A stretch of DNA of 61,648 bases from JBBQQG01 sp038216175 (GTDB lineage: Bacteria; Patescibacteriota; Saccharimonadia; Saccharimonadales; OMJO01), in NCBI GenBank assembly GCA_038216175.1, contig JBBQQG010000004.1, positions 1 to 61,648 of the forward strand, given 5' to 3'. Both the position numbers and the translations under genes were made by a program. This document shows, in pieces, positions 34,971 through 42,672 of this stretch. The notes under the pieces were generated by a model that was not told the origin of the DNA, made no database searches, and was given only the letters and a program-made list of their open reading frames with translations. The number at the start of each line of letters is the position of its first letter. The first letter of the stretch is position 1.

Positions 34971-35378
34971 TTAGTCAGTTGCTAAATTCAGTTGTGAAAG
35001 TAATCGTCCAATCGACTGTGCTACGAGTGGAAATTCACGTTGAGGTACAGTTCCGACATTATGCGACTGATTACCCTTCCACTCATCTTTGTATACTTTA
35101 GGTAGATTTCTCATATCCCAATCCCATTGAACACGATACGAAACGTCAATTAATTTGCCGTTCTTTGTTTCTTCGACTGTTCCTTCAATATCTAATTCAT
35201 CTACATATCTGCAAACTACAAGATCTTCATTATCGGAGCTAACAAGTTGCAACCTTCCAAATTCGGTGATTTCATCTATATCAGCAAGACCGAAATCAAC
35301 AAACGATCGTAGATATTCATCGCCCTGTTTCCACAAGCCGTTCATTGCGTATTCTGCTGATTCGTAAATTGTTGCCAT
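34971..35378 (-). CDS. Hypothetical protein (135 aa)
   Basis: Unrecognised soluble protein, acidic, rich in aromatic residues (YRVQWDWDMRNLPKVYKDEW). AAGGA precedes the ATG at 35378 (MATIYES), which is preferred over the upstream start at 35414 for that reason. No functional motif. Confidence 0.55.
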   Translation of the reverse strand: MATIYESAEYAMNGLWKQGDEYLRSFVDFGLADIDEITEFGRLQLVSSDNEDLVVCRYVDELDIEGTVEETKNGKLIDVSYRVQWDWDMRNLPKVYKDEWKGNQSHNVGTVPQREFPLVAQSIGRLLSQLNLATD

Positions 35379-35474
35379 ATTAATATTTCCTTGATTCAAT
35401 CTACACCTTATCAAGAAAAAATTAAAGTAAATTTTTAAAATGCTAATTAATTACTTAACTTACTGAAAAACTTT

Positions 35475-35867
35475 TTAGATTTTCTCAAGGTTTCGCCATC
35501 CACCTGCCCTATTATTCGATATTACAGCTTTAAATAGATCGACAAAGGCACGATCATTTATCGGTTCACCGTTTTTTATTTGAATTGACCGCGCCGTGGC
35601 ATTATTATGTCCCTGATTAATAATACCTTCGGGATCTGCAGCAATAGGGTCATATATAAATACATTTATATGATCTTTAGCAGCAAGCAGGGCACAAATA
35701 TTTCCATTAAGTATAAAGTAGGGCTGGATTGAACGCTTGATAGTCTCACTCACATCTACATCGGCTTCATGAACCAATTCGCGTATTTGTAGGCATATAT
35801 TCTGCTGCCACAACGGTAGTTTACTTATATATTTGTCTACTCGTTTATCCTTATTATACGAGATCAT
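35475..35867 (-). CDS. DUF1801 family protein
   Basis: A 130-residue protein with the DUF1801 (YdhG-like) pattern: KLPLWQQNICLQIRELVHE near the start, then ETIKRSIQPYFIL and a GNICALLAAKDHINVFIYD core. The family has an unresolved role; some members are linked to stress or iron binding. TAAAAT ends about six bases before the ATG, a leaderless layout. Confidence 0.75.
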   Translation of the reverse strand: MISYNKDKRVDKYISKLPLWQQNICLQIRELVHEADVDVSETIKRSIQPYFILNGNICALLAAKDHINVFIYDPIAADPEGIINQGHNNATARSIQIKNGEPINDRAFVDLFKAVISNNRAGGWRNLEKI

Positions 35868-36006
35868 ACTTATATTTTAACAGATCGATAAAACTCTCGT
35901 GGTGTAGCGTTTCACTTGTAATTTATTAAAAACTGTACAATTTCTAGCAACTTACAATTATTGCAAAGCCAAATAAACATTGGTCATTACTGTTATAGTA
36001 AAAAAC

Positions 36007-36225
36007 ATGAAAAAGAAACAAAAAATTATATTGGCAGTACTTCTATTAACTATTATAGTCGTTGTTACAGGCTATATTTTTGTAAATATAAAATCTGACA
36101 GTTGCAATGCGACTGATAATTTGCATAGCAACTGCATACCTGCGGGTAGATGTACCCCATTGGGTGACCAGCGAGAATCAACAACTGATTGTCAATTAAA
36201 AAACTATGACCATAAGGCAAAGTAA
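36007..36225 (+). CDS. Small exported Cys-rich protein (72 aa)
   Basis: Starts MKKKQK, followed by one hydrophobic helix (about 7-25) and a short extracytoplasmic part with four Cys (SCNAT, NCIPAGRC, DCQLK) likely to make two disulfides. TATAGT ends seven bases before this ATG; the in-frame start at 35980 lies upstream of the promoter. Function unknown. Could be a secreted toxin-like or scaffold peptide, but nothing specific supports either. Confidence 0.5.
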   Translation: MKKKQKIILAVLLLTIIVVVTGYIFVNIKSDSCNATDNLHSNCIPAGRCTPLGDQRESTTDCQLKNYDHKAK

Positions 36226-36338
36226 TAATATATATAGTCAGACATTGTAAATAATTTCTTTGCTTATTTTAAGGGAGAATAGCCAATTTCTGTCTTTTTA
36301 ATAGACAATGTCGAAAATATAGTTAGGTAAATTAATTA

Positions 36339-36815
36339 CTACTTTTTATTGGTTGAATTATTAATCAGATTCTTTCTCTGTACTTCGTAAATATTCATAA
36401 AACGATTGAAAAAATCTATCAGAATTTGAATATCATTCTCGGAAAAACTTGAGATCAAATTATTTTGTGCATTTCTAACATTTACAAAGAATGGTTCTAT
36501 ATTTTTAGAACCTTTTTTATTAACTGAAATTAGTAGTCCACGTCTGTCGTTTGGATTGGGTTTTCTCAAAATGAGTTTTGCGTTTTCCAACCTATCTAAC
36601 ATAGCTGTTGTCGATCCAGTGCTTAGGCCAGTATGATGGGCAAGTTCAGTAGGATTAGCTATCCCTTTATGAAATAGTAGGCCTAGACACTCCATATCTG
36701 TAACATTTAGCCCAAGTCTGTCTGCGACGACATTTCTAAATAGCGTGTTGCTTATTCCATATTGTCTTACGGCCATTGTTAGTTTACGTTCTAAATCTTT
36801 TTTTATACTATTCAT
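36339..36815 (-). CDS. MarR-family transcriptional regulator
   Basis: A 158-residue winged-helix regulator: dimerisation helices at both ends, recognition region TELAHHTGLSTGSTTAMLDRLE and wing RKPNPNDRRG. Its start lies five bases after TATAGT. It is divergent from the VOC gene at 36886, with two near-identical direct repeats in the 70-base gap, so it probably regulates itself and that gene. Ligand unknown. Confidence 0.9.
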   Translation of the reverse strand: MNSIKKDLERKLTMAVRQYGISNTLFRNVVADRLGLNVTDMECLGLLFHKGIANPTELAHHTGLSTGSTTAMLDRLENAKLILRKPNPNDRRGLLISVNKKGSKNIEPFFVNVRNAQNNLISSFSENDIQILIDFFNRFMNIYEVQRKNLINNSTNKK

Positions 36816-36885
36816 ACTTGACTATACCTCGAAATTAAAGTAACTTGATTATACGACTAAGCAATATTTAAATCAAGGAGTTCAT
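36816..36885. promoter_or_regulatory. Divergent marR/VOC control region with direct repeats
   Basis: Two copies of ACTTGAYTATAC, followed by C or G, occur about 29 bases apart (ACTTGACTATACC and ACTTGATTATACG). One overlaps the marR -10 box. They are candidate operator sites for the MarR regulator. Confidence 0.4.
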
Positions 36886-37233
36886 ATGAAGCCTAAAAGT
36901 GTATCAGCGTTAGTATATAAGGTAATTGATATCGATAAGACGATAACTTTTTATGAAAGTCTAGGATTCAAAGTAACTAAAAAAGATGACAGATTTGCAA
37001 TTGCATATGTAAATTGGTTTTCATCTGAATTTCACTTAGTTAACGATATTGATGACAGCCCTAAAGATGGTCCTCTGGTATTAGTAAGTGTAGATATTGA
37101 TGATTTCTATAAAGGAGCTATCGAAGCAGGGCATAAACCAGAAAGCGAACTACAAAAAAATGATTTTGGACGCCGAGAATTTAGTTTACGTGACCCAAGC
37201 GGTTATCTCATGGTTTTCTTTGAAAAGAAATAA
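36886..37233 (+). CDS. VOC / glyoxalase-fold protein
   Basis: A 115-residue protein with two beta-alpha-beta-beta-beta halves (ALVYKVIDIDKTITFYESLGFKV; LRDPSGYLMVFFEK). Such proteins include antibiotic-resistance proteins that sequester drugs, and glyoxalases. Metal ligands are not obvious, which fits a bleomycin-resistance type. AAGGAG lies six bases before the ATG. Next to a divergent MarR gene, a drug-response or stress role is plausible. Confidence 0.85.
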   Translation: MKPKSVSALVYKVIDIDKTITFYESLGFKVTKKDDRFAIAYVNWFSSEFHLVNDIDDSPKDGPLVLVSVDIDDFYKGAIEAGHKPESELQKNDFGRREFSLRDPSGYLMVFFEKK

Positions 37234-37284
37234 CATACCTTTTCTAGTAATAACAATATAATATTTGTTGAAGCATATTTAGGT

Positions 37285-37605
37285 TTATCGATTAGCACGT
37301 GCAACAAATGCAAACTGCATAAAATATGTTTCAAGTGTAGTGTCAATTTTTGGGGTGGTTATTGACTCGGCAAACTGTTCACGTGCATATAAAAGCTCGC
37401 GCAGGCCAGTGCGCTTTTGAGCAGCCCAAAGCTTCGCCGTTTCATCAATTAAATCAAGTCCACGATAAAAAGCTGCTTGGCAGCGATCAACCTTACCCTG
37501 GCGTTTTGCACTTAGAGCTCGGCCGACTTCAGAGCCTATATTTCCCATTTGATTGAACACATCCATTTCAGCCCATTTTGTAGTATTAAAATTGTGATTA
37601 GTCAT
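37285..37605 (-). CDS. Hypothetical helical protein (106 aa), coupled to DUF5674
   Basis: Unrecognised, all-helical and soluble, with a central basic region (SAKRQGKVDRCQAAFYRGLD). Its start overlaps the stop of the DUF5674 gene by eight bases, so the two are translated together and may act together. The helical shape resembles HEPN-like or four-helix-bundle proteins, but no catalytic motif is clear. The pair could be tested as a toxin-antitoxin or enzyme-adaptor unit. Confidence 0.6.
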   Translation of the reverse strand: MTNHNFNTTKWAEMDVFNQMGNIGSEVGRALSAKRQGKVDRCQAAFYRGLDLIDETAKLWAAQKRTGLRELLYAREQFAESITTPKIDTTLETYFMQFAFVARANR

Positions 37606-37939
37606 GAACTACATGCTGCACTAATTCTATTATTATTTTTCGAACTTCTGTATCCAAAATATCTTTAGATGCGTTACCTTGTCTTGGTTTTATGTTAATC
37701 ATTGAATCAAATTCAATAAAGTGTTTAGTTTTATAATCTGAAGGGTGCAAATTAATACCCCATAAGTCCTTCTGACTTGAACCTTTCTCCATCAAGTATG
37801 CTTCTCCATCGGCATGCATACCCATATCAACAATAAGAATATTCTTAACAATATCAACATCTGCTTTTACTATGTTGCCGTACATGTTCTTAGCCATTTC
37901 TGATAGTTCATCTATGCGGACATGATCTACGATTTTCAT
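37598..37939 (-). CDS. DUF5674 family protein
   Basis: A 113-residue protein matching DUF5674, a family common in CPR genomes: VDMGMHADGEAYLM, KDLWGINLHP, FIEFDSMINIKPRQGN. Function unknown. TATAAT (37946-37951) ends six bases before the ATG. It overlaps the following helical gene by eight bases. Confidence 0.8.
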   Translation of the reverse strand: MKIVDHVRIDELSEMAKNMYGNIVKADVDIVKNILIVDMGMHADGEAYLMEKGSSQKDLWGINLHPSDYKTKHFIEFDSMINIKPRQGNASKDILDTEVRKIIIELVQHVVHD

Positions 37940-37945
37940 CTTAAT

Positions 37946-37951
37946 ATTATA
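37946..37951 (-). promoter_or_regulatory. -10 box TATAAT, six bases before the start codon
   Basis: A consensus -10 is spaced exactly six bases from the DUF5674 ATG at 37939, with no Shine-Dalgarno sequence. It is a clear example of the leaderless layout. Confidence 0.65.
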
Positions 37952-38075
37952 ACAAATATGTTTTTAGACTCCTGTATGTCTTTATTACTGTTTTCCACTG
38001 AGTTCTACTAACCACCATATTTCTACCAACTCATAATTTATGCCAAGTAATAATATATAATGATATGATTTTTGT

Positions 38076-38861
38076 ATGAATATGATTGTTCTGGCATTAA
38101 TAGTTTCGTTAGCGATTAATCTAATAATGTTTATTCCTGCGTATATGTTTAAAACTGACAAACTAACGGATATTTCTTATTCGATTACTTTTAGCGTGCT
38201 AGCTTTTTTTGGATATTACCGAAGTGTCCATAACAAACTAGACACGTTAATCCTAATACTTGTTCTAGTTTGGGCAATTAGATTGGGCGGTTTTCTATTT
38301 ATACGAATAAATAAGATAGGGAAGGATGTGCGTTTTGATGATATGCGAGATCATTTTTTAGCTTTTTTAAAGTTTTGGCTTTTACAGGGATCTACTGTAT
38401 TTATTGTGATGTTAGCTCCAATACTGGGTTTTGAACAAAAAAATTCAAGAATAAGTCTGCTAACTTTGATTGGAATAGCTGTCTTTTTACTAGGTTTAGT
38501 TATTGAATCTGTAGCTGACGCTCAAAAGTTTCGCTTTAATAGTCATATTATAAATAAAGGGGACTGGATAGATGTTGGGATATGGCGAGCAAGTCGTCAC
38601 CCAAATTATCTTGGTGAAATGTTAGTCTGGGTTGGAATGTACTTAGTTGTCGCTTCGTCTTTGACAAGTTCTGGATTACTTTTTGCACTTTTGAGTCCAA
38701 TATTTATTATAGTTTTAATATTTTTTGTAAGTGGGATACCTTTATTAGAAAAGTCAGCTAATAGTAAGTGGGGAAAAATTCAGGAATTTAATAAGTACAA
38801 AAGCGAGGTGCCGCTTTTAATTCCCAACATTAGATCGATAAAAAGAATAATTAAAAACTAG
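38076..38861 (+). CDS. DUF1295 steroid-reductase-like membrane protein
   Basis: A 261-residue protein with about seven helices. RASRHPNYLGEMLVWVGMYL near residue 170 and the C-terminal LLEKSANSKWG..EFNKYKSEVPLLIP are typical of DUF1295, related to steroid 5-alpha-reductases and isoprenylcysteine methyltransferases. Substrate unknown; a lipid reductase or methyltransferase. TATGAT ends six bases before the ATG. Confidence 0.85.
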   Translation: MNMIVLALIVSLAINLIMFIPAYMFKTDKLTDISYSITFSVLAFFGYYRSVHNKLDTLILILVLVWAIRLGGFLFIRINKIGKDVRFDDMRDHFLAFLKFWLLQGSTVFIVMLAPILGFEQKNSRISLLTLIGIAVFLLGLVIESVADAQKFRFNSHIINKGDWIDVGIWRASRHPNYLGEMLVWVGMYLVVASSLTSSGLLFALLSPIFIIVLIFFVSGIPLLEKSANSKWGKIQEFNKYKSEVPLLIPNIRSIKRIIKN

Positions 38862-38905
38862 CTAACGATCATATCATTTAATAAAGATTAAATACTTTAT
38901 CAAGA

Positions 38906-39247
38906 CTAGTTCAGTGGCTTCCATACACCAAATCTATTGCCGTGTGGGTCGATAATATGAGCAAACTCTATACCTCCTCCGGATGTAAATGGGACGACAA
39001 TTTTTGCTCCTAATTTTTCTGCTTTTGCGACTGCATCTTTTACATCTTTAACATGAACGTAGAATATTCCCCAATTATTTCCGCCCATTTCAGAAGTATC
39101 CCATACTCCACCTTCAGTTTTATTGACTGACCTGTATCCCTGTTCGGATGGTGAACCAATTTCCCACCCAAATAACTGGCCATAAAATTCTTTAGTAGCT
39201 ACTGGCTCTGGCGAACCTATTTCAAAATAATCTACATTGTTGGTCAT
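38906..39247 (-). CDS. VOC / glyoxalase-fold protein
   Basis: A 113-residue VOC protein (YFEIGSPEPVATKEFYGQLFGWEIG; AHIIDPHGNRFGVWK), closest to the family often labelled CFP32 or 27-kDa-antigen glyoxalase. The residue Glu/His ligand set is partly present. AGGAG precedes the ATG. It has no obvious operon partner. Confidence 0.85.
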   Translation of the reverse strand: MTNNVDYFEIGSPEPVATKEFYGQLFGWEIGSPSEQGYRSVNKTEGGVWDTSEMGGNNWGIFYVHVKDVKDAVAKAEKLGAKIVVPFTSGGGIEFAHIIDPHGNRFGVWKPLN

Positions 39248-39427
39248 TGTGTCTCCTAGCAGCTTTTATTTACGTTACAATCTAATAATAACAAATTGGA
39301 ATTCCTAATTAAGTAAGTGGAGTTAAACTTAATAGTTAAGCGGCTATAATGATATATTACTAGTACAGAATCTGATAAAAAAGTTTGCTTTGAAATATTA
39401 TATTTCTAAAAAAACAGCAAGCTAGTA

Positions 39428-39988
39428 TTAATCTTTGAATGTAAGAGAATCATAGATGCTTATAAATGATTCGTGTTCATAGAAGCTTACGCCTCTATCG
39501 CTTTTAATAATTTTACGTGTTCTGTTGTTTATTAAAAACCATGCTGGGACTAAAAAGAAGTTACCGTCTAACTTTTTTTGGCTGTAACCTAGTTTTCGCA
39601 CTGCCTCTAACCATTGTGGCAAATGCCGTATAAACCCGAACACAGCTAGTTTAGATATCTCAACACCATATAACTTGTACAGTTTCATTTCGTGATCTGG
39701 AATAACTGGGAAAGGTGGTTTAGGCTTGTGCCTGTCATAAATGTTATCAACTATATTTTGTCGGTTAGATTGTACGATTACAATGACATGACATTTTTTA
39801 TCTGTTAATCGCTTATACTCTAATGTCAATCGATGTATCGCTAAGTTACACCATGGGCAGCCTGAATACCTCAGGAATACTAATAATGTATACCCACTAT
39901 TGTATTCTGCCAGATTGACTTGCGATCCGAATACATCCTTAGATTTAAAGTTTGGGGCTTTTTGGCCAGCAATAATAATCGTCTGCAT
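39428..39988 (-). CDS. Peroxiredoxin-like (AhpC/TSA) protein
   Basis: About 186 residues of thioredoxin fold: GQKAPNFKSKDVFGSQVNL, then FLRYSGCPWCNLAIHRL with a CPWC pair where peroxiredoxins have the peroxidatic Cys. It probably reduces peroxides or disulfides in the cytosol. The ATG at 39988 (MQTIIIAG) fits the family; the earlier one at 40009 adds seven residues. Confidence 0.78.
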   Translation of the reverse strand: MQTIIIAGQKAPNFKSKDVFGSQVNLAEYNSGYTLLVFLRYSGCPWCNLAIHRLTLEYKRLTDKKCHVIVIVQSNRQNIVDNIYDRHKPKPPFPVIPDHEMKLYKLYGVEISKLAVFGFIRHLPQWLEAVRKLGYSQKKLDGNFFLVPAWFLINNRTRKIIKSDRGVSFYEHESFISIYDSLTFKD

Positions 39989-40082
39989 ATTTGAAGTATG
40001 GCTTTGCATATGTTTTATTGCAAATGGGGCAAATTAATTAAGCGAATTTAGTAAAAACTATATGCTTTTAACATAAATATAA

Positions 40083-40096
40083 CTTAAGCGCTTAAG
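40083..40096. repeat. 14-base perfect palindrome
   Basis: CTTAAGCGCTTAAG lies in the gap between the peroxiredoxin gene and the membrane pseudogene. It shares the CTTAAG core with the palindrome at 24726 in part. No T-run follows; operator or chance. Confidence 0.35.
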
Positions 40097-40145
40097 CGTA
40101 CTAATATAAAATATAATTACGCTAAAATAAAGACATTCACATCAG

Positions 40146-40583
40146 TTATCTATTGGGGTTTCCAATAAATTGTGCCCGGTGACTGTGCAAATACAAAATG
40201 AAGTAAATGTCAGAAACAAAGTTGATGTAACCTATTAAAAATACAACAAATAAAATAAATCCATCCGGATGTAACACATGAAGAAATATTCAATGTTTAG
40301 TTGTTAATTGTACTAATTGAGTTTGTAAGTAAAACTAGAACTCAACATTAAGAAATGATAATGTAAGTAAATAACCAGATCTTCTACTTCTTTTAAGTAG
40401 ATTATATCCGACTAGAAACCAAGAAAGTACAATACTCATTAGTATAAGTCCTACAATGCTCGGGAGTATATGATGAGGCACGTAGTATTGATGCAGATAA
40501 TAAGGTATTTGAGCTATAAAATTTGCTAGCACCACTAATATTAATATCCTCAAAAAAATGTGTTTATTTAGTTTTGATTTCAT
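40146..40583 (-). pseudogene. Membrane protein interrupted by two in-frame stops
   Basis: Reading in one frame from ATG 40583 (MKSKLN; seven bases after TATAGT) gives three or four hydrophobic helices, but TAG at 40335-40337 and TGA at 40290-40292 interrupt it. The frame stays coding beyond both: FYLQTQLVQ, then IFLHVLHPDGFILFVVFLIGYINFVSDIYFILYL, ending at TAA 40146. The continuity across two stops with no frame change points to a decaying gene rather than two genes. If only the first part is used, an 82-residue two-helix protein remains. Confidence 0.65.
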
Positions 40584-40691
40584 AAGCATAACTATATCAA
40601 AAGACTGTTAGAGAAGTGCACAATACAATTGCTAATGTAGGTTTCAATGGCTAAAATAAATTCCCGAAAAATTAGATTATAATTATTATAA

Positions 40692-40901
40692 ATGACGTTT
40701 TTATTTTTGTTAATACCGTTTAGTTTAGTTGTATTTTGGTTATCGATGTTTTCAGATATGATAAATAATAACAATTTACCGCAGTGTTATGTTAGTCTCA
40801 CAAAAAATACAAACTTAAAACTAGATTGGACCTTCGTATTTATTTTTTTTAGCATTTTATCGGCAGGATATTATTATTTTGCCGTATACACGAAAAGCTA
40901 A
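40692..40901 (+). CDS. Small two-helix membrane protein (69 aa)
   Basis: Unrecognised. Hydrophobic helices at about 2-22 and 46-65 flank a polar loop with one Cys. TATAAT ends eight bases before the ATG, a near-leaderless start, which is the main reason to accept it. Divergent from the membrane pseudogene. Confidence 0.45.
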   Translation: MTFLFLLIPFSLVVFWLSMFSDMINNNNLPQCYVSLTKNTNLKLDWTFVFIFFSILSAGYYYFAVYTKS

Positions 40902-40982
40902 CACTTATCGTACTTAACCTATTACTAAAGACAATAGACTTTCAATTTACCAATTTCTATCTTTATTTCAAACATTAACTAC

Positions 40983-41312
40983 TTAATTCAAAATCCAAAT
41001 TACAGCAAACAAATTGATTAATGCAGTAAGTGCAGGTCCATATGTTTTCATTTTATTTTTAATACTAATGCCAATGGCTGCATCAAGTAATTGTACAATA
41101 ATCATTGTCACCGCGATTTCAATTAATAATGGCTTGGAGTGATAAATGAAAGGAATCAGACAAGCTATGGCCAGCGCTATACTACGTGACGATGCATAAA
41201 ATGCGCTGGTTTGTTTATTGTATCGAGCAGATAGAGATACATGAATTGAAAATCCCAAACTAGTTAAGGCACTTATTGCAGTTATTAGTGCACAAATATA
41301 GTAGCTTGTCAT
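40983..41312 (-). CDS. DUF4267-like small membrane protein (109 aa)
   Basis: Starts MTSYYICAL. About four hydrophobic helices contain SARYNKQTSAFYASSRSIALA, similar in style to DUF4267-type proteins. The frame begins at 41345, but TATGAT at 41319-41324 lies inside that part and ends six bases before the ATG at 41312, so the shorter start is preferred. Function unknown. Confidence 0.6.
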   Translation of the reverse strand: MTSYYICALITAISALTSLGFSIHVSLSARYNKQTSAFYASSRSIALAIACLIPFIYHSKPLLIEIAVTMIIVQLLDAAIGISIKNKMKTYGPALTALINLFAVIWILN

Positions 41313-41399
41313 TACCATATCATAACAAAAATAAAACTTCGACAAGCCATTAATTATGTTTATGGTTAAAGAGCATTGTGGCCCTAACCGTATATATAT

Positions 41400-41768
41400 T
41401 TACATTTCGTGCCATAATTCATGATTAGTTTGTTTCATGTTAGGTTCTAATTTTGAAAATATATCTGCTATCTCAGAGACTTCTCCTACTAACGAAACAT
41501 TACCAAGTCCACCGCAAATTTCAATTAGTTCCCTCCTTAATATTCCTTTTGATATTAGTTTGGGTGCCTCACAATCGTCAATCACTTTGGGGATCTTATT
41601 TTCCGTGTTTGTTATTACAAAAATCTTACTCGTATTACCCGACTCGTCAAACAACTGAGAAGTGTTAATATCGTCTTGTCCGTCACTTAGAGTAATCATA
41701 AATGCTTTTAACTCTTGATTCGGATGACATTCTCCTCTTATTGGACAAGTTTCACAAAATCCGACCAT
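41400..41768 (-). CDS. Hypothetical protein with Cys cluster (122 aa)
   Basis: Unrecognised. It begins MVGFCETCPIRGECHP: three Cys at positions 5, 8 and 14, plus two further Cys (DDCEAP, EICGG), could bind zinc or an iron-sulfur cluster. There is no membrane segment. It lies just downstream of the msrA pseudogene on the same strand, about 105 bases away, with no obvious link. Confidence 0.55.
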   Translation of the reverse strand: MVGFCETCPIRGECHPNQELKAFMITLSDGQDDINTSQLFDESGNTSKIFVITNTENKIPKVIDDCEAPKLISKGILRRELIEICGGLGNVSLVGEVSEIADIFSKLEPNMKQTNHELWHEM

Positions 41769-41873
41769 AAATTAATTAGACTATAAACGTTGATATAGAT
41801 GCAAGCATTGAAGCAAATTTGCACTCAGTAATTACTAGATTTTAGTTAAACTTAGTACGCAATCTGCTTATAA

Positions 41874-42395
41874 TTATTTAATCCGTTCGGTAAATTTCTG
41901 ACGAAGTTTTTGTAATTTAGGGTTAATAATTACTTGACAGTAGCCATTACCAGGATTGTTAGCAAAGTAATTCTGGTGATAATCCTCAGCCTGATAAAAA
42001 GTATCTAATTTTTCAATTATAGTTACAACCGGCTCTTTCCACAATTTCTGAATTTCGACTATTGACGCTTCAACTATTTCTTTTTGCCTGTCATTTGAGT
42101 AAAAGATTTCTGATCGATACTGTCTACCAACATCATTGCCCTGACGATTTAGAGTTGTCGGATCATGTATAACCCAGAAAATATCTAGAATATCTTTTAA
42201 AGATATAATGTTAGTATCAAAGGTAATCTTAACTGCTTCAGCATGATCAGTATTACCACTACCAACTGCTTCGTATAGGGCGTCTTTTTGGTTGCCTCCG
42301 GCGTAGCCAGAGATTGCAGATTCAACACCTTTAATAAGATTAAAACTTGCTTCTACGCACCAAAAGCAGCCTCCGGCTAATACAATTTATTCCAT
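41874..42395 (-). pseudogene. msrA: Methionine sulfoxide reductase A with nonsense codon 3
   Basis: After the strong ribosome site GGAGGAGGT comes ATG GAA TAA, then a flawless MsrA frame of about 170 codons: VLAGGCFWCVEASF with the catalytic Cys, GYAGGN, HAEAVKITFD, IFWVIHDPT, RQGNDVGRQYRSEIF and YHQNYF. Codon 3 should read AAA (family start MEKIVLAGG). No later ATG, GTG or TTG in frame precedes the GCFWC active site. The enzyme is therefore absent unless an ATT codon or readthrough is used. The rest shows no decay, so the change is very recent or a sequence error. MsrA reduces the S-form of oxidised methionine. Confidence 0.85.
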
Positions 42396-42407
42396 AGCTA
42401 CCTCCTC

Positions 42408-42656
42408 CTAAATTTCTAATACTTGCTTAAATTTAGGCTGGTCAAATCCAAGAATTTTGGTCTCACTTCCATCTTTCTTTTTGATAACAGTAAGTGGAAC
42501 GGCAAGCATACCATCGTTTACATCCATAAATTCCGACATTGCTGTAGTATCTTCGTCAGTAAGTTTGTATTTGTAAGTAATATTTTGCTTATCTAACCAC
42601 GCTGTTAAAGCGTGGCAAAAACCACACGTCGTAGTTGAGTATATTGTTATGTCCAT
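42408..42656 (-). CDS. Glutaredoxin-like protein
   Basis: An 82-residue thioredoxin-fold protein with active site STTTCGFCHALT (CGFC near residue 11) and VPLTVIKK as the cis-Pro loop, like mycoredoxin or glutaredoxin. The ATG at 42656 follows GGAG by seven bases; the earlier in-frame start (42683) overlaps the dipZ end. It is downstream of dipZ and just upstream of msrA, where it may supply electrons in the cytosol. Confidence 0.88.
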   Translation of the reverse strand: MDITIYSTTTCGFCHALTAWLDKQNITYKYKLTDEDTTAMSEFMDVNDGMLAVPLTVIKKKDGSETKILGFDQPKFKQVLEI

Positions 42657-42672
42657 TGATTTACTCCATTCA

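Noticed and set aside
40146..42395. Recoding of stop codons as an explanation for interrupted genes
   Set aside because: All three stops (TAA in msrA; TAG and TGA in the membrane gene) are involved, while TAA, TAG and TGA terminate intact genes elsewhere in the window.
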